Source: Candidatus Pacearchaeota archaeon (GTDB lineage Archaea; Nanobdellota; Nanobdellia; Pacearchaeales; GW2011-AR1). Taken from it: a stretch of 17,078 nucleotides of DNA. The position numbers and the translations under genes were made by a program. The notes beneath the pieces are model-generated. The model did no database searches. It was not told the origin of the DNA and was given only the letters and a program-made list of their open reading frames with translations. Positions 7,071 to 13,611 of this stretch are shown here, piece by piece; within the stretch, counting starts at the first letter, position 1; every line of letters begins with the position of its first letter. The stretch is taken from assembly GCA_023142835.1 (NCBI GenBank), contig JAGLIS010000051.1, forward strand, positions 1 through 17,078, given 5' to 3'.

Positions 7071-8576
7071 TTAACTCCCTCCTTGCCCCTTAAAAATATC
7101 CTTAAAATGGACACGAGGTTCTTTCGTCATATCCTCATCAGCCTTATCGAAACCCTCTCCTGCAGCAGAAGCCATCCCATGAGCCTTTTTGTAAATATCA
7201 TAAATCGTATATAATGTAGATCCTGCTGAACTAGCAGCGTCGGCTCGAACCGTTTGCTCAACAAAATTATCTTTCTTAATATCTTTCACATTATCAATAA
7301 CATTTTTCTTTTCCTTACCCACATTCTCAAAACCCTTAAACAAACCAAACAAAGCCGCAAACGGATTAATATCCTCGCTCTCCTTCGCCTTACTTTCTTC
7401 AACCTTTTTCTTTTCTTCATCCCCCTTCAAAAAATGATCCAAATCTTCCTTCAATTCTTTAAGTGCATCACCCGCGACATCCGCCGAAAAAGCCATACTA
7501 TCTGTAACATCATCCTTATTCAATTCCTTTTTAACCAAACTCAACTCCTCATCATTCAATGCATAACAATCAAAAGTCATATCAATCCGACCACCCATCG
7601 CAAAACCATAATCCCCTTTCTGCGTCATCCTCTGCGAAACATGTCCTCGATATTTCAATCCAATTATAATACATTGATTATAACTTCTCTTCAAATTATA
7701 CCCCTTAAATTTCTCAGGAACCTTAACAGGCTTCTGTCCAAACAATTGCAACTCAAACATCGTCGTAGAAAACGCATTAACCAAAGCCGCATCCCTCTCA
7801 AAACCTGTCTGTTTCAAATCCTCAGCCGCCTTCAAATAAGGTTTTATCCAAGCCGAATACAACTTAATAGTCTCAATCTGCGACTTCAAATAACTCCTTT
7901 CAATATTAAACCTCTTCCTCAATTCTTTCTCAGAATAATCCATCCACTTCAAAAACTCACTTGTTCTAGGAATCAAAATTCTCATAACCTGATCATTAAT
8001 TATTCCTCCTTCCTCATCATTATTCATTTTTTTTATATCCTCTACGGAATTCGCCATCATAAAAACTTCTCTTATCGTCGTAAAACCAAGCTCCGCCGCC
8101 ATCTGATGAATCGAACCCCTTCCCTTCTTCAAATCAACATTATCCAACCAAGTCTGTTTCAAAGCCAACATCCCCGACTCTTTCCTAATCTCATCATTCG
8201 CTGATGCATCATCATAATGTGCCAACCTCATCTCAAACTCCTTCAAATCATAAATCAAATTCAAGACAGACTTAACAACTTGATTCAATCCTCCAAGAAT
8301 CTTCATCCCCTCTTCCTGCATCTTCGTCGCTTTCATACTCATTTCAGAAAATTGCCCCGACCCTGGACTCGCCGTAAAATTATCAATCAACTTCTCCATA
8401 TTCCAATCCATACCCTGAATAAAATCCAACAACCAATAATAAATAGGTTCCAACTGTGCCTGCTGTGAATCGAAAGTAATCTTATAAGATGCTACTGGTT
8501 TATTCCATTTTTTAGGAACCGTTTTCCCAATCATTTCTTTTATATCTCCCATAACCATTTCCTCTTTATCTCCCAT
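7071..8576 (-). CDS. Hypothetical soluble helical protein, first gene of the minus-strand locus
   Basis: About 501 residues from ATG 8576; function not recognised. Mostly helical and amphipathic: a segment with several Trp and aromatic residues near 45-65 (PIYYWLLDFIQGMDW), helical stretches to about 275, a mixed alpha/beta part at about 300-360 (QCIIIGLKYRGHV, GGRIDMTFDCYAL), a charged linker at about 375-420 (Lys/Glu-rich), then NPFAALFGLFKGFENVG and a C-terminal Ala/Gly-rich helix. No signal peptide or clear membrane span. The start is ambiguous because a 24-bp tandem repeat supplies ATGs at 8582, 8576, 8558 and 8552; 8576 is chosen because it lies 28-30 nt from the TATA box, the spacing seen at other genes here. 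The acidic-protein gene follows after 6 nt, the TIM-barrel gene beyond it. Confidence 0.75.
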   Translation of the reverse strand: MGDKEEMVMGDIKEMIGKTVPKKWNKPVASYKITFDSQQAQLEPIYYWLLDFIQGMDWNMEKLIDNFTASPGSGQFSEMSMKATKMQEEGMKILGGLNQVVKSVLNLIYDLKEFEMRLAHYDDASANDEIRKESGMLALKQTWLDNVDLKKGRGSIHQMAAELGFTTIREVFMMANSVEDIKKMNNDEEGGIINDQVMRILIPRTSEFLKWMDYSEKELRKRFNIERSYLKSQIETIKLYSAWIKPYLKAAEDLKQTGFERDAALVNAFSTTMFELQLFGQKPVKVPEKFKGYNLKRSYNQCIIIGLKYRGHVSQRMTQKGDYGFAMGGRIDMTFDCYALNDEELSLVKKELNKDDVTDSMAFSADVAGDALKELKEDLDHFLKGDEEKKKVEESKAKESEDINPFAALFGLFKGFENVGKEKKNVIDNVKDIKKDNFVEQTVRADAASSAGSTLYTIYDIYKKAHGMASAAGEGFDKADEDMTKEPRVHFKDIFKGQGGS

Positions 8577-8582
8577 AACCAT
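8535..8582 (-). repeat. 24-bp tandem duplication over the translation start
   Basis: Two adjacent 24-bp units (8582-8559 and 8558-8535) match at 21 of 24 positions. The first 15 bases, ATGGTTATGGGAGAT, are identical, so the start codon and first codons are duplicated in frame. Confidence 0.85.
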
Positions 8583-8596
8583 TCATTAGAATTACG

Positions 8597-8607
8597 AATA
8601 TATAAAG
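8597..8607 (-). promoter_or_regulatory. TATA box for the 500-residue protein gene
   Basis: Minus-strand CTTTATATATT. Its first T positions (8606 or 8604) lie 30 or 28 nt before ATG 8576 but only 24 or 22 nt before ATG 8582. This favours a leaderless mRNA starting at 8576. Confidence 0.55.
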
Positions 8608-8617
8608 TTTAGTAAGA

Positions 8618-8626
8618 CTTAAATAA
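8618..8626 (+). promoter_or_regulatory. TATA box for the 8647 gene
   Basis: CTTAAATAA, first T about 28 nt before ATG 8647, again the leaderless spacing. It lies about 12 bp from the TATA box of the divergent minus-strand gene, so the two promoters share a 64-70 bp gap. Confidence 0.55.
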
Positions 8627-8646
8627 ACCCCTCCCTTTTCAAGACT

Positions 8647-9036
8647 ATGATTTTTGGAAAGAAGAAAAAAATGATTGACGTTAGGGAACTTCAAAGACGA
8701 GGAGTCGTCCGAATCCCAAAGCAAGATATAATTATACCGGCAGACTCAAGCGGATTCGTCGAACTCGGAACAACACCAAAACCAGAAATTTCAGCACAAT
8801 CAACCGAATCTTCAAACTCAGACTTCTTCAATTTTATGGAAAATATTCCTTCAACCCCCTCGACAACAGAAACTTTCGGCACTGAATCCGATGGTTATAA
8901 TAAACGGGAAGTAGATATAAAGATAACAGACCTAGACAACAAAATCTACAAACTTGAACAACGAATAGAACTTCTCGAAAGAAAACTCGACGTCAATCAA
9001 CCAAGTGGTTCCGACGTAGGTGTTATGGGTTGGTAA
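8647..9036 (+). CDS. Small hypothetical protein with C-terminal coiled coil
   Basis: 129 residues, family not recognised. Three parts: a basic N-terminus (GKKKK) with an ordered segment (IDVRELQRRGVVRIPKQDII, about 10-29), a Ser/Thr/Pro-rich disordered middle (about 45-85), and a coiled coil (ITDLDNKIYKLEQRIELLER, about 92-111) ending in a short Gly tail with MGW. No membrane span. It is transcribed away from the 500-residue/acidic/TIM-barrel locus from an adjoining promoter and is followed by gltX, which has its own promoter. The layout suggests a small dimerising or adaptor protein; this is inference. Confidence 0.7.
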   Translation: MIFGKKKKMIDVRELQRRGVVRIPKQDIIIPADSSGFVELGTTPKPEISAQSTESSNSDFFNFMENIPSTPSTTETFGTESDGYNKREVDIKITDLDNKIYKLEQRIELLERKLDVNQPSGSDVGVMGW

Positions 9037-9056
9037 CCAATATAACAACTCTCCAA

Positions 9057-9067
9057 TATATTTAAAA
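9057..9067 (+). promoter_or_regulatory. TATA box for gltX
   Basis: ATATTTAAAAC, with TTTAAAAC starting at 9061, 29 nt before ATG 9090. Start is predicted at or beside the start codon, and there is no Shine-Dalgarno, so translation is probably leaderless. Confidence 0.6.
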
Positions 9068-9089
9068 CTCTTAATATCTTATAATAAGT

Positions 9090-10778
9090 ATGGGTGAAAT
9101 ATCAGAAGAAGTAATTGAGGCTTATGCTCTCGAAAACGCGACAAAGCATCAAGGCAAGGCAAACCAAGGTGCAGTTCTGGCAAGTTTATTTGCAGAGGGA
9201 TTAGAAAAATCGGAGATAAAAGAAATCATTCCAACAATACAAAAAATTCTCCAAAGAGTAAATGTACTTTCTCCAGAAAAACAAAAAGAAAAATTCTCCA
9301 ATATAAATTTTAAAACAAGTAAACGAAAAATTAGAGAAGGCTTACCTGAACTATCTAATGTCCAAGAAGGAAAAGTTGTTATGCGATTCGCTCCATTCCC
9401 ATCCGGACCTCTTCACCTCGGAAACGCGCGAACGATGGTTCTCAACGACGAATACGTAAAAATGTATGGAGGAAAATTAATCTTAGTTATGGATGATACT
9501 ATCGGCTCAGAAGCAAAACCCATTCAACCCGAGGCTTACAAATTAATTGAAGAAGGAGCAAAATGGCTCAATGTCAATTACGAGAAAAAAGTAATTCATA
9601 AATCTGATAGAATAGAAAAATACTATGCTTATGCAGAAGAGCTAATCAAGAAAGGATATATGTATATCTGCACTTGTCAAAAAGATACGATGCATGATCT
9701 AAAAGCAAAGGGCATAGCATGTTCCTGTAGAGAACTCCCTCGAGAATTCCAATTAAAAAGATGGAAAGAAATGTTCACTGCTAAAGAAGGTTCAATGTGC
9801 GTTCGACTAAAAACTCATATGCAAGATTCTGACCCTGCTTTCCGTGACAGAATCATGTTTAGAATTTCAGACAGACCTCACGCAAAACTTCAAAATAAAT
9901 ATCGAGTATACCCTCTGTTAGATTTTTCTTGGGCAATCGACGACCACGTCCTAGGTATCACACATATCTTGAGAGGAATGGAATTAGCAATAGAAACAAG
10001 AGTAGAAAAATTCATCTGGGATATTTTCAAATGGGAGCACTCCGAAGTTATTTACAACGGACATTTCGCAATCGAAGGAGTTAAAATATCAAAATCAAAA
10101 AGTGCACAAGAAGTCAAATCAGAAAAATATATTGGTTGGAACGATTCACGAACATGGTCTTTACAATCTCTTCGAGACAGAGGAATAACTCCAGAAGCAA
10201 TTAGGCAATTTATCTTAAACACAGGAATCAAAAAAACAAATATTACAATTCCTATCGACGTTCTTTACACATTAAATAAAAAAATACTCAATGAAGTCCC
10301 TAGATACTTCTTCGTAGAAAACCCAATAAAAATTACAATTAAAGGTTGCCCCAAACTAACTGCTAAACTTCCCCTTCATCCAAACCAAAAAAATGGATAC
10401 AGAACTTATCAAACAACACAAAATTTCTTAATTCCCGAACAGGATACAGAACTCATGCACGACGGAAACTATAGGTTAATGCACCTCTTAAATTTCAAAG
10501 TCGACAACGTCAAAAGATTATCTCCAAAAGAATATTCATTTCTCTCTGAAGAACCCGACAGTAATATGAAAACCAAATTTATCCACTGGCTTCCGCACTC
10601 ACCAAATAACATCGAGGTAGAAATAAGAATGCCTGACGGAACTATCCAAACAGGGTTAGGAGAAGAAGAACTAGGAAACTTAAAAGTCGGGACGATTATC
10701 CAGTTTGAAAGATTTGGTTTTGTCAGATTATACAAGAAGGATAAAGAGAAGATGGAATTTTGGTTTGCTCATAATTAA
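9090..10778 (+). CDS. gltX: Glutamyl-tRNA synthetase, archaeal type
   Basis: 562 residues, normal length. Charges tRNA-Glu, and in archaea usually also tRNA-Gln for later amidation. An N-terminal helical domain (1-90) precedes the class I catalytic domain: signature PSGPLHLGNAR at 104-114 (HLGN replaces HIGH), zinc-like pairs CTC at 194-196 and CSC at 211-213, and KISKS at 332-336 as KMSKS loop. GWNDSRTWSLQSLRDRGI at 349-366 matches the archaeal GWDDPRxPTLRxLRRRGI block. The C-terminal half is the all-beta anticodon-binding region of the GlnRS/archaeal GluRS type, not the bacterial helical cage. The usual DTDP after the HIGH strand reads DDTIGS (135-140). Promoter is leaderless-type; a T-rich run follows the TAA. 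Confidence 0.95.
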   Translation: MGEISEEVIEAYALENATKHQGKANQGAVLASLFAEGLEKSEIKEIIPTIQKILQRVNVLSPEKQKEKFSNINFKTSKRKIREGLPELSNVQEGKVVMRFAPFPSGPLHLGNARTMVLNDEYVKMYGGKLILVMDDTIGSEAKPIQPEAYKLIEEGAKWLNVNYEKKVIHKSDRIEKYYAYAEELIKKGYMYICTCQKDTMHDLKAKGIACSCRELPREFQLKRWKEMFTAKEGSMCVRLKTHMQDSDPAFRDRIMFRISDRPHAKLQNKYRVYPLLDFSWAIDDHVLGITHILRGMELAIETRVEKFIWDIFKWEHSEVIYNGHFAIEGVKISKSKSAQEVKSEKYIGWNDSRTWSLQSLRDRGITPEAIRQFILNTGIKKTNITIPIDVLYTLNKKILNEVPRYFFVENPIKITIKGCPKLTAKLPLHPNQKNGYRTYQTTQNFLIPEQDTELMHDGNYRLMHLLNFKVDNVKRLSPKEYSFLSEEPDSNMKTKFIHWLPHSPNNIEVEIRMPDGTIQTGLGEEELGNLKVGTIIQFERFGFVRLYKKDKEKMEFWFAHN

Positions 10779-10790
10779 CAATTATAGTAT

Positions 10791-10819
10791 CTCTATTTTA
10801 CTTCGCTTTTCTTTCTTTT
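10791..10819 (+). terminator. T-rich terminator after gltX
   Basis: Pyrimidine-rich stretch with repeated T-runs (CTCTATTTTACTTCGCTTTT then CTTTCTTTT) begins 12 nt after the stop, in the 83-nt gap between convergent genes. A second T-run (TTTTTTGTTTTTG) lies at about 10844-10857. Confidence 0.5.
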
Positions 10820-10861
10820 CGATATATCGCAAAGTTCACTAAGTTTTTTGTTTTTGTCATT

Positions 10862-11902
10862 TTAAAATTCCAATTTGTTTCTTGTATTAAAAACAATTTC
10901 TTCCGAGGATATTTCTTTTAAACTGTAGTCTTCGTCAAAAATTAATTTTATTTCAGCAGGAGATATATCTTTATCATTTAAGTAAGATTTATCAAAAGCT
11001 CCATGTTTAGCATAAAAAGCATAAGTAGACTCATGTTCAAAATAAACTAAAAGAGAGAGGACATATTGTTTTCCTAATGAATTAATATCTAATATCCTAT
11101 AATCATTAACATTTGAGATATCATACCTCCTCCCTTCTGAGATTAATTCCAGAAATTTTTGACTAATAATTGAGCGTAATATATTTAATAAATCTGGTTG
11201 GATACTTTCCAAGGCATTATTAATCTTATCCGTTCCATTTATCTCTTCTTCTAATTTCCCCTTTAAATCTGCAACTTCTTTAACAATCGATAATTCTCTT
11301 CCAGTGATTTGAGCAAATTCTTTCTTTAATTTTTCATCTTCAAAATCGGAATCACCACTAGGAAAGAAATATTTATCATAACGATTTTTTGAAACAAACA
11401 TTAGGATAGATTCCCAAATAATACTATCTTTGAAACCAGAATCAACCTTAAATCCACTTTTATAAAATGGTTTTTCTTTTTTTAGAACTTTTTCTATAAG
11501 TTTATTGAGTATTTCATTAGGAGGATTTTCTATTTCTTTTATTTTATACACCCCCATATAAGCTAAAGTTTTCTCGTCCAAATAAGAATCATAATCTAAA
11601 TCAGGTAATTTTATTTCAGAATTTGGCAATTGGCTAAATTTTTTAAAATTTTCACTTAAACACCTTTTTTCGTTCTCAAAAGAATTTTTCTGTTGATATT
11701 TTAATTCTTCTAAAACAATTTTGGGAATGGCAATTTGGATTAATGTATTTTTCGATGCACTAAAACTAAAATTACTTATTATGTTTTTATGAAGATGTTT
11801 ATTAATCCCTAAAAAAGAATAATTCTTGCAACCATCTTCATTATTAGAGTAATTTCCAAGACGATTAATATCCACAATAACTAAAATATTTTTATTTTTC
11901 AT
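10862..11902 (-). CDS. PIN-domain protein (PIN-like/DUF4935-type), putative ribonuclease
   Basis: 346 residues. A PIN fold is visible at 1-205 with all expected acidic positions: VIVDINRL (Asp11), IPKIVLEELK (Glu65/Glu66), GFKDSIIWESIL (Asp159), FPSGDSDF (Asp184/Asp186). The GFKDSIIWE block is what suggests the PIN-like group formerly called DUF4935; that assignment is from memory. After a charged helix (205-225), residues about 235-346 form a separate C-terminal domain of unknown role. The ATG lies 6 nt after the ferredoxin stop, with GGAGGATGA upstream, so it is the last gene of that operon. Its composition differs: sampled lines are about 25-30% GC against about 28-40% for operon neighbours, which may mean recent acquisition. 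Such proteins occur in toxin or defence settings, but no partner antitoxin is seen. Confidence 0.75.
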   Translation of the reverse strand: MKNKNILVIVDINRLGNYSNNEDGCKNYSFLGINKHLHKNIISNFSFSASKNTLIQIAIPKIVLEELKYQQKNSFENEKRCLSENFKKFSQLPNSEIKLPDLDYDSYLDEKTLAYMGVYKIKEIENPPNEILNKLIEKVLKKEKPFYKSGFKVDSGFKDSIIWESILMFVSKNRYDKYFFPSGDSDFEDEKLKKEFAQITGRELSIVKEVADLKGKLEEEINGTDKINNALESIQPDLLNILRSIISQKFLELISEGRRYDISNVNDYRILDINSLGKQYVLSLLVYFEHESTYAFYAKHGAFDKSYLNDKDISPAEIKLIFDEDYSLKEISSEEIVFNTRNKLEF

Positions 11903-11908
11903 CCCTCT

Positions 11909-12331
11909 TCATCCTCCACCCTTAAATTCATCTCCGAAACAATCTCCTTTAACATTTCTCTCCCCAAAAACATTCCCCCATTTCCGAACATTCCCAACCA
12001 TTTCTTCATTCGACTTCAAACCCTTCCCTCTCAAAACCATTGCCTCTCTCGCTTTCAAAATCGCATCGCAAACCTTTACATTCAACGGACACTTCTGTTC
12101 ACAACCCTTACAAAGAGTACATTCAAAAATAACCTTATCCAAAATTTTATCTGATAAAATAATAACTTTCCCCCTCGGAGAAACCGTCTCTTCCCTCAAA
12201 ACTCTAAAAACAGGACAGAGACTTTTACATCTTCCACACTTAATACACAGTTCCAAAATCTCAGCAACTTCTTCCATCAAATTATCTGCCTCAATCTTAT
12301 CTTGCTCCGTCGGCTTATCTTTCTCTCCCAT
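11909..12331 (-). CDS. Two-[4Fe-4S] ferredoxin-like protein (GlcF/HdrC N-domain type)
   Basis: About 140 residues. Two four-cysteine motifs, CIKCGRCKSLCP and CTLCKGCEQKCP, each able to hold a [4Fe-4S] cluster, joined by a helical segment with SPRGK between them. This matches the N-terminal half of GlcF, LutB or HdrC subunits, which pass electrons from a flavin subunit to CCG-type domains. Here the matching CCG domains are in a separate gene (14726-15466) and the flavin subunit at 13611-14729. The start is set at ATG 12331, five nt after GGAGG; ATG 12334 and TTG 12355 are alternatives. The start overlaps the end of the NYN gene by 17 nt, so the two are translationally coupled. The C-terminal 25 residues are Gly-rich and look disordered. 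Confidence 0.85.
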   Translation of the reverse strand: MGEKDKPTEQDKIEADNLMEEVAEILELCIKCGRCKSLCPVFRVLREETVSPRGKVIILSDKILDKVIFECTLCKGCEQKCPLNVKVCDAILKAREAMVLRGKGLKSNEEMVGNVRKWGNVFGERNVKGDCFGDEFKGGG

Positions 12332-12878
12332 CATACCCTCCAAAACATTTAACAATATCTTGCTTCTTCAAAATCCAAAACCGAAACTCACCTTGCAACA
12401 ATTCTCGAGCATAACCTTTCAAAACAGAAACCGTTAAAACTTCTTTATTCGCTTTTTTTATTAATTGCATAACTGGAACAAAATCAGAATCCCCTGTAAT
12501 TAAAACGCAACAGTCACAGACATCCTCCACCAAAGTTTTCCTCATCATATCTGTGGAAATCATCACATCAATTCCCTTCTCAACTCTAATCACTTTCCCA
12601 CCAGCTTTTATTTTTTTCAACTTCCGAGTTTTCACAGTCAAACCTTTTTGTTTCAAACTAGCCAAAAAAACCATGTGCTTATAATAAACTTCATCCCCCA
12701 ATTCAATGTCAGGCGTAGAATTATAATATCTAATCTCAATAACATTCAAATCAAAATTCTCTGCAACCATACTCGCCAACTTTCGAAAATCAATCGCCCT
12801 TGGTTTTTCAATAATAGATTTAACATTATGATACCAATTATTACCGTCGACAAATACAATAGTCCGCTTCTTAGTCAT
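12315..12878 (-). CDS. NYN-domain protein (LabA/DUF88-like), putative ribonuclease
   Basis: 187 residues, one NYN domain, a PIN-related nuclease fold. Acidic residues are in place: FVDGNNWYHN (Asp11, Asn13, Asn14), EKGIDVMISTDMM (Asp104, Asp110) and LITGDSDFVPV (Asp130, Asp132). The strongest motif, TGDSDF, is the metal-binding signature. Family members cleave RNA or regulate RNA metabolism; the target here is unknown. No extra OST-HTH or OB domain follows, so it is a minimal NYN. It has its own TATA box at about 12951-12958, followed by a leader of about 51 nt holding a GC-rich hairpin and a T-run right before the ATG. Ferredoxin and PIN genes follow in the same transcript. Confidence 0.85.
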   Translation of the reverse strand: MTKKRTIVFVDGNNWYHNVKSIIEKPRAIDFRKLASMVAENFDLNVIEIRYYNSTPDIELGDEVYYKHMVFLASLKQKGLTVKTRKLKKIKAGGKVIRVEKGIDVMISTDMMRKTLVEDVCDCCVLITGDSDFVPVMQLIKKANKEVLTVSVLKGYARELLQGEFRFWILKKQDIVKCFGGYDGRER

Positions 12879-12921
12879 CTTAAAAAATAAAGACTCCCGG
12901 CATTCCTTACGTCATACCGGG
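12879..12921 (-). promoter_or_regulatory. Terminator-like hairpin and T-run in the NYN leader
   Basis: On the minus strand CCCGGTAT (12921-12914) pairs with ATGCCGGG (12903-12896) around a 10-nt loop, including one G-U pair that would be an A-C mismatch on the other strand. AGTCTTTATTTTTTAAG follows and leads straight into ATG 12878. It may attenuate the NYN operon, or end transcripts from the upstream HD gene. Confidence 0.5.
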
Positions 12922-12950
12922 GAAGTAATACTTATCTCAATCCTCCAATA

Positions 12951-12959
12951 TATTTAAAT
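12951..12959 (-). promoter_or_regulatory. TATA box for the NYN-ferredoxin-PIN operon
   Basis: Minus-strand ATTTAAATA, 8 nt past the HD gene stop. Usual spacing puts the start near 12929, giving a leader of about 51 nt that contains the hairpin and T-run. Confidence 0.45.
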
Positions 12960-12966
12960 CTTTCCA

Positions 12967-13611
12967 TCATAATTCTCCTTTAATCTCCCTGTTTAATCTA
13001 TCAAAAAATTCAACCATAAAATCATATCTCTTCCCCGCAATCTTCTTACCTTCATCCGTAAACATTTTATATTTAACCTGAACAAGCTTAGCCAAAAATT
13101 CCCGATAAGCACAATCTTCCCTTCCATACTCTCCATTATCATTAACATCAACATCCGAAATATGGACTACAGAACCTATCGAACCAGAAAAAGAGAAAGC
13201 CCTTCCAATTCCAATAGCACCAATACTATCTAACTTATCAGCATCATACAGAACTTTCGCTTCAATACTCTCAGGAACATCCCCCTTCCTAGATCTATGA
13301 GCCTCAATACAATGAATAACTTTTTCAATTTTATCCTCGGGATAACCAAGCTCCCTCAAAATTCCCCAAGCCAATTCACTACCTCTTTCGGCATGACATA
13401 TTTTCCCTCGAGACTCATCCTGCTCTTTTCTCGCAACATCATGCAACAATGCGACAACTTTCAAAATTTCCAAATCAGCACCTTCTTTCCCTCCAATAGC
13501 CAAAACCAAACTTAAAACCCTATCAGCATGACAAATATCATGACAAGGATTAGTCCCTTCAAAATACGGCAACACCTTTTCTCTCAACTTGTTAAAAAAT
13601 TCTTCCTCCAT
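12967..13611 (-). CDS. HD-superfamily phosphohydrolase (YpgQ/YedJ-like)
   Basis: 214 residues, full length for small stand-alone HD hydrolases. Metal ligands are visible in order: CHDICHADRV (His28), LLHDVAR (His57, Asp58), CIEAHRSRKG (His105) and VLYDADKLDSIG (Asp125). The tail with a GKRYDFMVEFFDRLNREI helix is typical of the YpgQ/YedJ group, of which Bacillus YpgQ is reported to act on nucleotide triphosphates; the substrate here is not known. The ATG overlaps the FAD-oxidase stop by one base (TAATG), so expression is coupled to the oxidase genes. Why a nucleotide hydrolase travels with a flavin oxidase is unclear. Confidence 0.85.
   Translation of the reverse strand: MEEEFFNKLREKVLPYFEGTNPCHDICHADRVLSLVLAIGGKEGADLEILKVVALLHDVARKEQDESRGKICHAERGSELAWGILRELGYPEDKIEKVIHCIEAHRSRKGDVPESIEAKVLYDADKLDSIGAIGIGRAFSFSGSIGSVVHISDVDVNDNGEYGREDCAYREFLAKLVQVKYKMFTDEGKKIAGKRYDFMVEFFDRLNREIKGEL

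Noticed and set aside
7254..8204. Long plus-strand open frame opposite the 500-residue protein gene
   Set aside because: Its product is dominated by Ile, Leu, Asn, His, Arg and Lys without any recognisable motif, as expected of a shadow frame over a real gene; the minus-strand gene has a promoter, ribosome-linked partner and better composition.
9051..9065. Shared string CTCCAATATATTTAAA here and at 12943-12958
   Set aside because: The copies serve promoters on opposite strands and consist mostly of TATA-like sequence; shared base composition explains it better than a common regulator.
10820..10829. Palindrome CGATATATCG between gltX and the PIN gene
   Set aside because: Only 10 bp and AT-rich; expected by chance at this composition and not linked to a promoter or start.
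12332..12355. TTG 12355 start for the ferredoxin gene
   Set aside because: It would deepen the overlap with the NYN gene to 41 nt and has no ribosome site, whereas GGAGG lies five nt before ATG 12331.
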